From: Thermoplasmatota archaeon
GTDB taxonomy: Archaea; Thermoplasmatota; Penumbrarchaeia; Penumbrarchaeales; Penumbrarchaeaceae
Reading direction: 5' to 3'
DNA: 57,045 nt
Assembly (NCBI GenBank): GCA_016928095.1
Contig: JAFGLL010000028.1
Coordinates: 1 to 57,045 of the forward strand
Shown one piece after another: positions 55,522-57,045 of this stretch. Positions within the stretch are counted from its first letter, which is position 1; each line of letters begins with the position of its first letter. The position numbers were made by a program, and so were the translations under genes. The notes below the pieces were generated by a model, which worked only from the letters and a program-made list of their open reading frames with translations, was not told the DNA's origin and ran no database searches.

Positions 55522-55901
55522 ACTTGGACCTCGGACATGTACTTGAGCACTGCAGGAAGAAAAAAGGTGAAACGGAGGATCTCCCTTTCGATCTTGAGAC
55601 CCTCACCGTCAGGGTCGGGGGGCGGATATTCCTTCTCACGGATATCAATTCCGAACCCCTCAGGATCAACCTCAAATGCGACCCGCTGATCGCCCTTGAC
55701 CTCCGGGAAGAGTTCGAGGCGGTGTCCCCCGTTTATCATATGAACAAGGTGCACTGGAACACCGTCATACGGGACGGGTCGATCCCGAATGAGCGGGTAC
55801 TATGGATGATAGACCACTCCTATGGATTGGTGCTGGGCAAGTTGAAGAAGGCCGACAGGGAAAGGATACTGAATGACGGGCGGCTCAGTCCGCCCATCTG
55901 A
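55518..55901 (+). CDS. MmcQ/YjbR-like protein
   Basis: A 127-residue protein of the small YjbR fold, similar to bacterial MmcQ/YjbR: FLLTDINSEPLRINLKCDP near residue 36, VSPVYHMNKVHWNTV near residue 74, DHSYGLVLGKL at the end. Biochemical role unsettled; the fold is cyclic-AMP-receptor-like in shape and may bind DNA or a ligand. GTG 55518 overlaps the CinA-like stop by four bases and has GGAGGG upstream, so both are co-translated. The last 17 bases overlap the convergent tryptophanase gene. Confidence 0.88.
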   Translation: MNLDLGHVLEHCRKKKGETEDLPFDLETLTVRVGGRIFLLTDINSEPLRINLKCDPLIALDLREEFEAVSPVYHMNKVHWNTVIRDGSIPNERVLWMIDHSYGLVLGKLKKADRERILNDGRLSPPI

Positions 55902-57045
55902 ACCTTGCCGTGAAATGCCTCAGGATGGGAGGCTCCTCCGTCAGCTCGAAACCCTTGATCTCCAGACGTTCCTTCCAGACCTTTTTCACGGCTTTTACGA
56001 CATAATCCATATGTCTGTGGGTGTACACCCTTCTGGGTATCGTGAGCCGGACAAGTTCCAGTTTTGCCGGCCTGTTCTCGCCGGTGTCGGGGTCCCTACC
56101 GTTCAGAAGGGTCCCTATCTCCACGGACCTGACACCGGACACAAGGTAAAGGTGAGCGCTGAATGCCATCCCGGGGAACTGCTCCTGAGGTATATGCGGG
56201 AGGAATTCTTTCATATCGAGGTAGATGGCGTGACCTCCGGGAGGCCACAGCACCGGGATACCCTCGTCCCTGAGCCTTTCTCCAAGGTACCTCACCTGGC
56301 CTACCCTGTATGATAGATAGTCCTCGTCGATCCCCTCGTAGAGTCCGATGGCCATCGCCCCCAGGTCCCTGCCGGCAAGCCCGCCATAGGTCACGAAACC
56401 CTCGAAGAGTATCCCGAAGCTCTTGATCTTGTCATATATCGCCTTGTGCCTGGTCGCGATGAAGCCGCCGATGTTCACGATGGCGTCCTTCTTGGCGGAC
56501 ATGGTCATCATATCGAAGCAGTCCGCCTGCATCAGGGCGATCTCCTTGATGGAATAGTCCCCCATACCGGGCTCCCTCTTCTTGATGAAATAGCAGTTCT
56601 CGGCGTGGCGGGCGCCATCGAGACAGACCATTATCCCGAACTTGCGTGACAGTTGCTGTACCGCCCTCATGTTCTCAAGAGAGACCGGCTGGCCGCCGCC
56701 GGAATTGCAGGTGGCGGTGATGACCGTGAACGGTATCCGCTCCTTGCCGTACTTCCTGTAGACCTCTTCCAGCTTCTCAAGGTCCACGTTACCCTTGAAT
56801 GGCAGGTCGATGTAAGGGTCGCCAGCTTCGTCTATGGTGCAGTCGATGGCCCGGCCCTTCTTGTGCTCGATATGCGCCTTCGTGGTGTCGAAATGGGTGT
56901 TCCCCGGGATGACATCGCCCTCCTTGATCAGGGCCGAATGAAGCACGTTCTCGGCACCACGGCCCTGGTGACAGGGCAGGACGTATTCGTATCCGAGGAT
57001 GTCCCTCACGGCGGCTTCCAGATCGTAGAAGTTCCTCGACCCCGC
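55885..57045 (-). CDS. tnaA: Tryptophanase (5' end beyond the window)
   Basis: PLP enzyme that splits tryptophan into indole, pyruvate and ammonia. 386 codons are in the window and the N-terminus lies past base 57045, since the frame is still open there (AGSRNFYDLE..., an internal family motif). The PLP lysine is in MSAKKDAIVNIGG, and the THQGRGAEN-type motif reads CHQGRGAEN here. Two positions separate it from tyrosine phenol-lyase: VEIG replaces the ERG arginine of that enzyme, and RHFTA keeps the tryptophanase histidine. The enzyme is mainly bacterial and points to amino-acid catabolism. Its 3' end overlaps the YjbR-like gene by 17 bases. Confidence 0.92.
   Translation of the reverse strand, partial: AGSRNFYDLEAAVRDILGYEYVLPCHQGRGAENVLHSALIKEGDVIPGNTHFDTTKAHIEHKKGRAIDCTIDEAGDPYIDLPFKGNVDLEKLEEVYRKYGKERIPFTVITATCNSGGGQPVSLENMRAVQQLSRKFGIMVCLDGARHAENCYFIKKREPGMGDYSIKEIALMQADCFDMMTMSAKKDAIVNIGGFIATRHKAIYDKIKSFGILFEGFVTYGGLAGRDLGAMAIGLYEGIDEDYLSYRVGQVRYLGERLRDEGIPVLWPPGGHAIYLDMKEFLPHIPQEQFPGMAFSAHLYLVSGVRSVEIGTLLNGRDPDTGENRPAKLELVRLTIPRRVYTHRHMDYVVKAVKKVWKERLEIKGFELTEEPPILRHFTARFRWAD

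Overview
The window is archaeal, euryarchaeal in gene content, and most consistent with a Thermoplasmatota-like lineage. It encodes the small subunit of the D-family DNA polymerase, both subunits of topoisomerase VI, the Hef helicase-nuclease, diphthine synthase, geranylgeranylglyceryl phosphate synthase (archaeal lipids) and RqcH. Many genes have a TATA-like box 24-29 bases upstream of the start codon, which implies leaderless mRNAs. Others have a Shine-Dalgarno motif of GGAGG or GGTGA type. Several genes look bacterial in type (RsgA, a family I glutamate dehydrogenase, tryptophanase, MsrB, Ogt). The lineage assignment is inferred from gene content only; no tree was possible.

Layout. 1-6.8 kb: argF converges on the polymerase subunit gene; then a tandem ribbon-helix-helix regulator with repeated boxes around its promoter; then hflX-galU, facing an operon of a phosphatase, a second sugar nucleotidyltransferase and a membrane-anchored protein. 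8-15 kb: a radical SAM enzyme, a CorA-shaped membrane protein of unknown function, top6B-top6A-dphB, and a basic AT-hook-like protein. 15-22 kb: rsgA and a three-gene set of pilin-like proteins ending in a 1544-residue extracellular protein. 22-30 kb: glutamate dehydrogenase, a giant beta-helix surface protein, MscS, MsrB and an iron-sulfur flavoprotein. 30.4-34.2 kb: an AT-rich accessory island. Its first part (30405-32805) is bounded by a 13-bp perfect inverted repeat and holds four translationally coupled genes: a 46-residue ribbon-helix-helix protein, the shortened N-terminus of a PLD/helicase protein, an XRE-ImmA/IrrE metallopeptidase and a DUF4411-like PIN protein. This resembles a toxin-antitoxin or defence cassette. 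A structured GC-rich intergenic element follows, then an isochorismatase-like hydrolase and a small membrane protein.

34.5-44 kb: Hef, a two-receiver/PEP-synthase-N fusion, and an ABC exporter operon with an overlooked 44-codon gene and a promoter carrying five ordered ACAATANTG boxes. 44-57 kb: FeoA, Ogt, GGGP synthase, a calcium-repeat surface protein, a PfkB kinase and signal peptidase I sharing one symmetric TATA region, a cytoplasmic repeat protein, RqcH, a CinA-like protein, a YjbR-like protein and a tryptophanase cut by the window edge.

Together the glutamate dehydrogenase, tryptophanase, signal peptidase and large anchored surface proteins suggest an amino-acid-using heterotroph with a rich cell surface. 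That lifestyle is inference.
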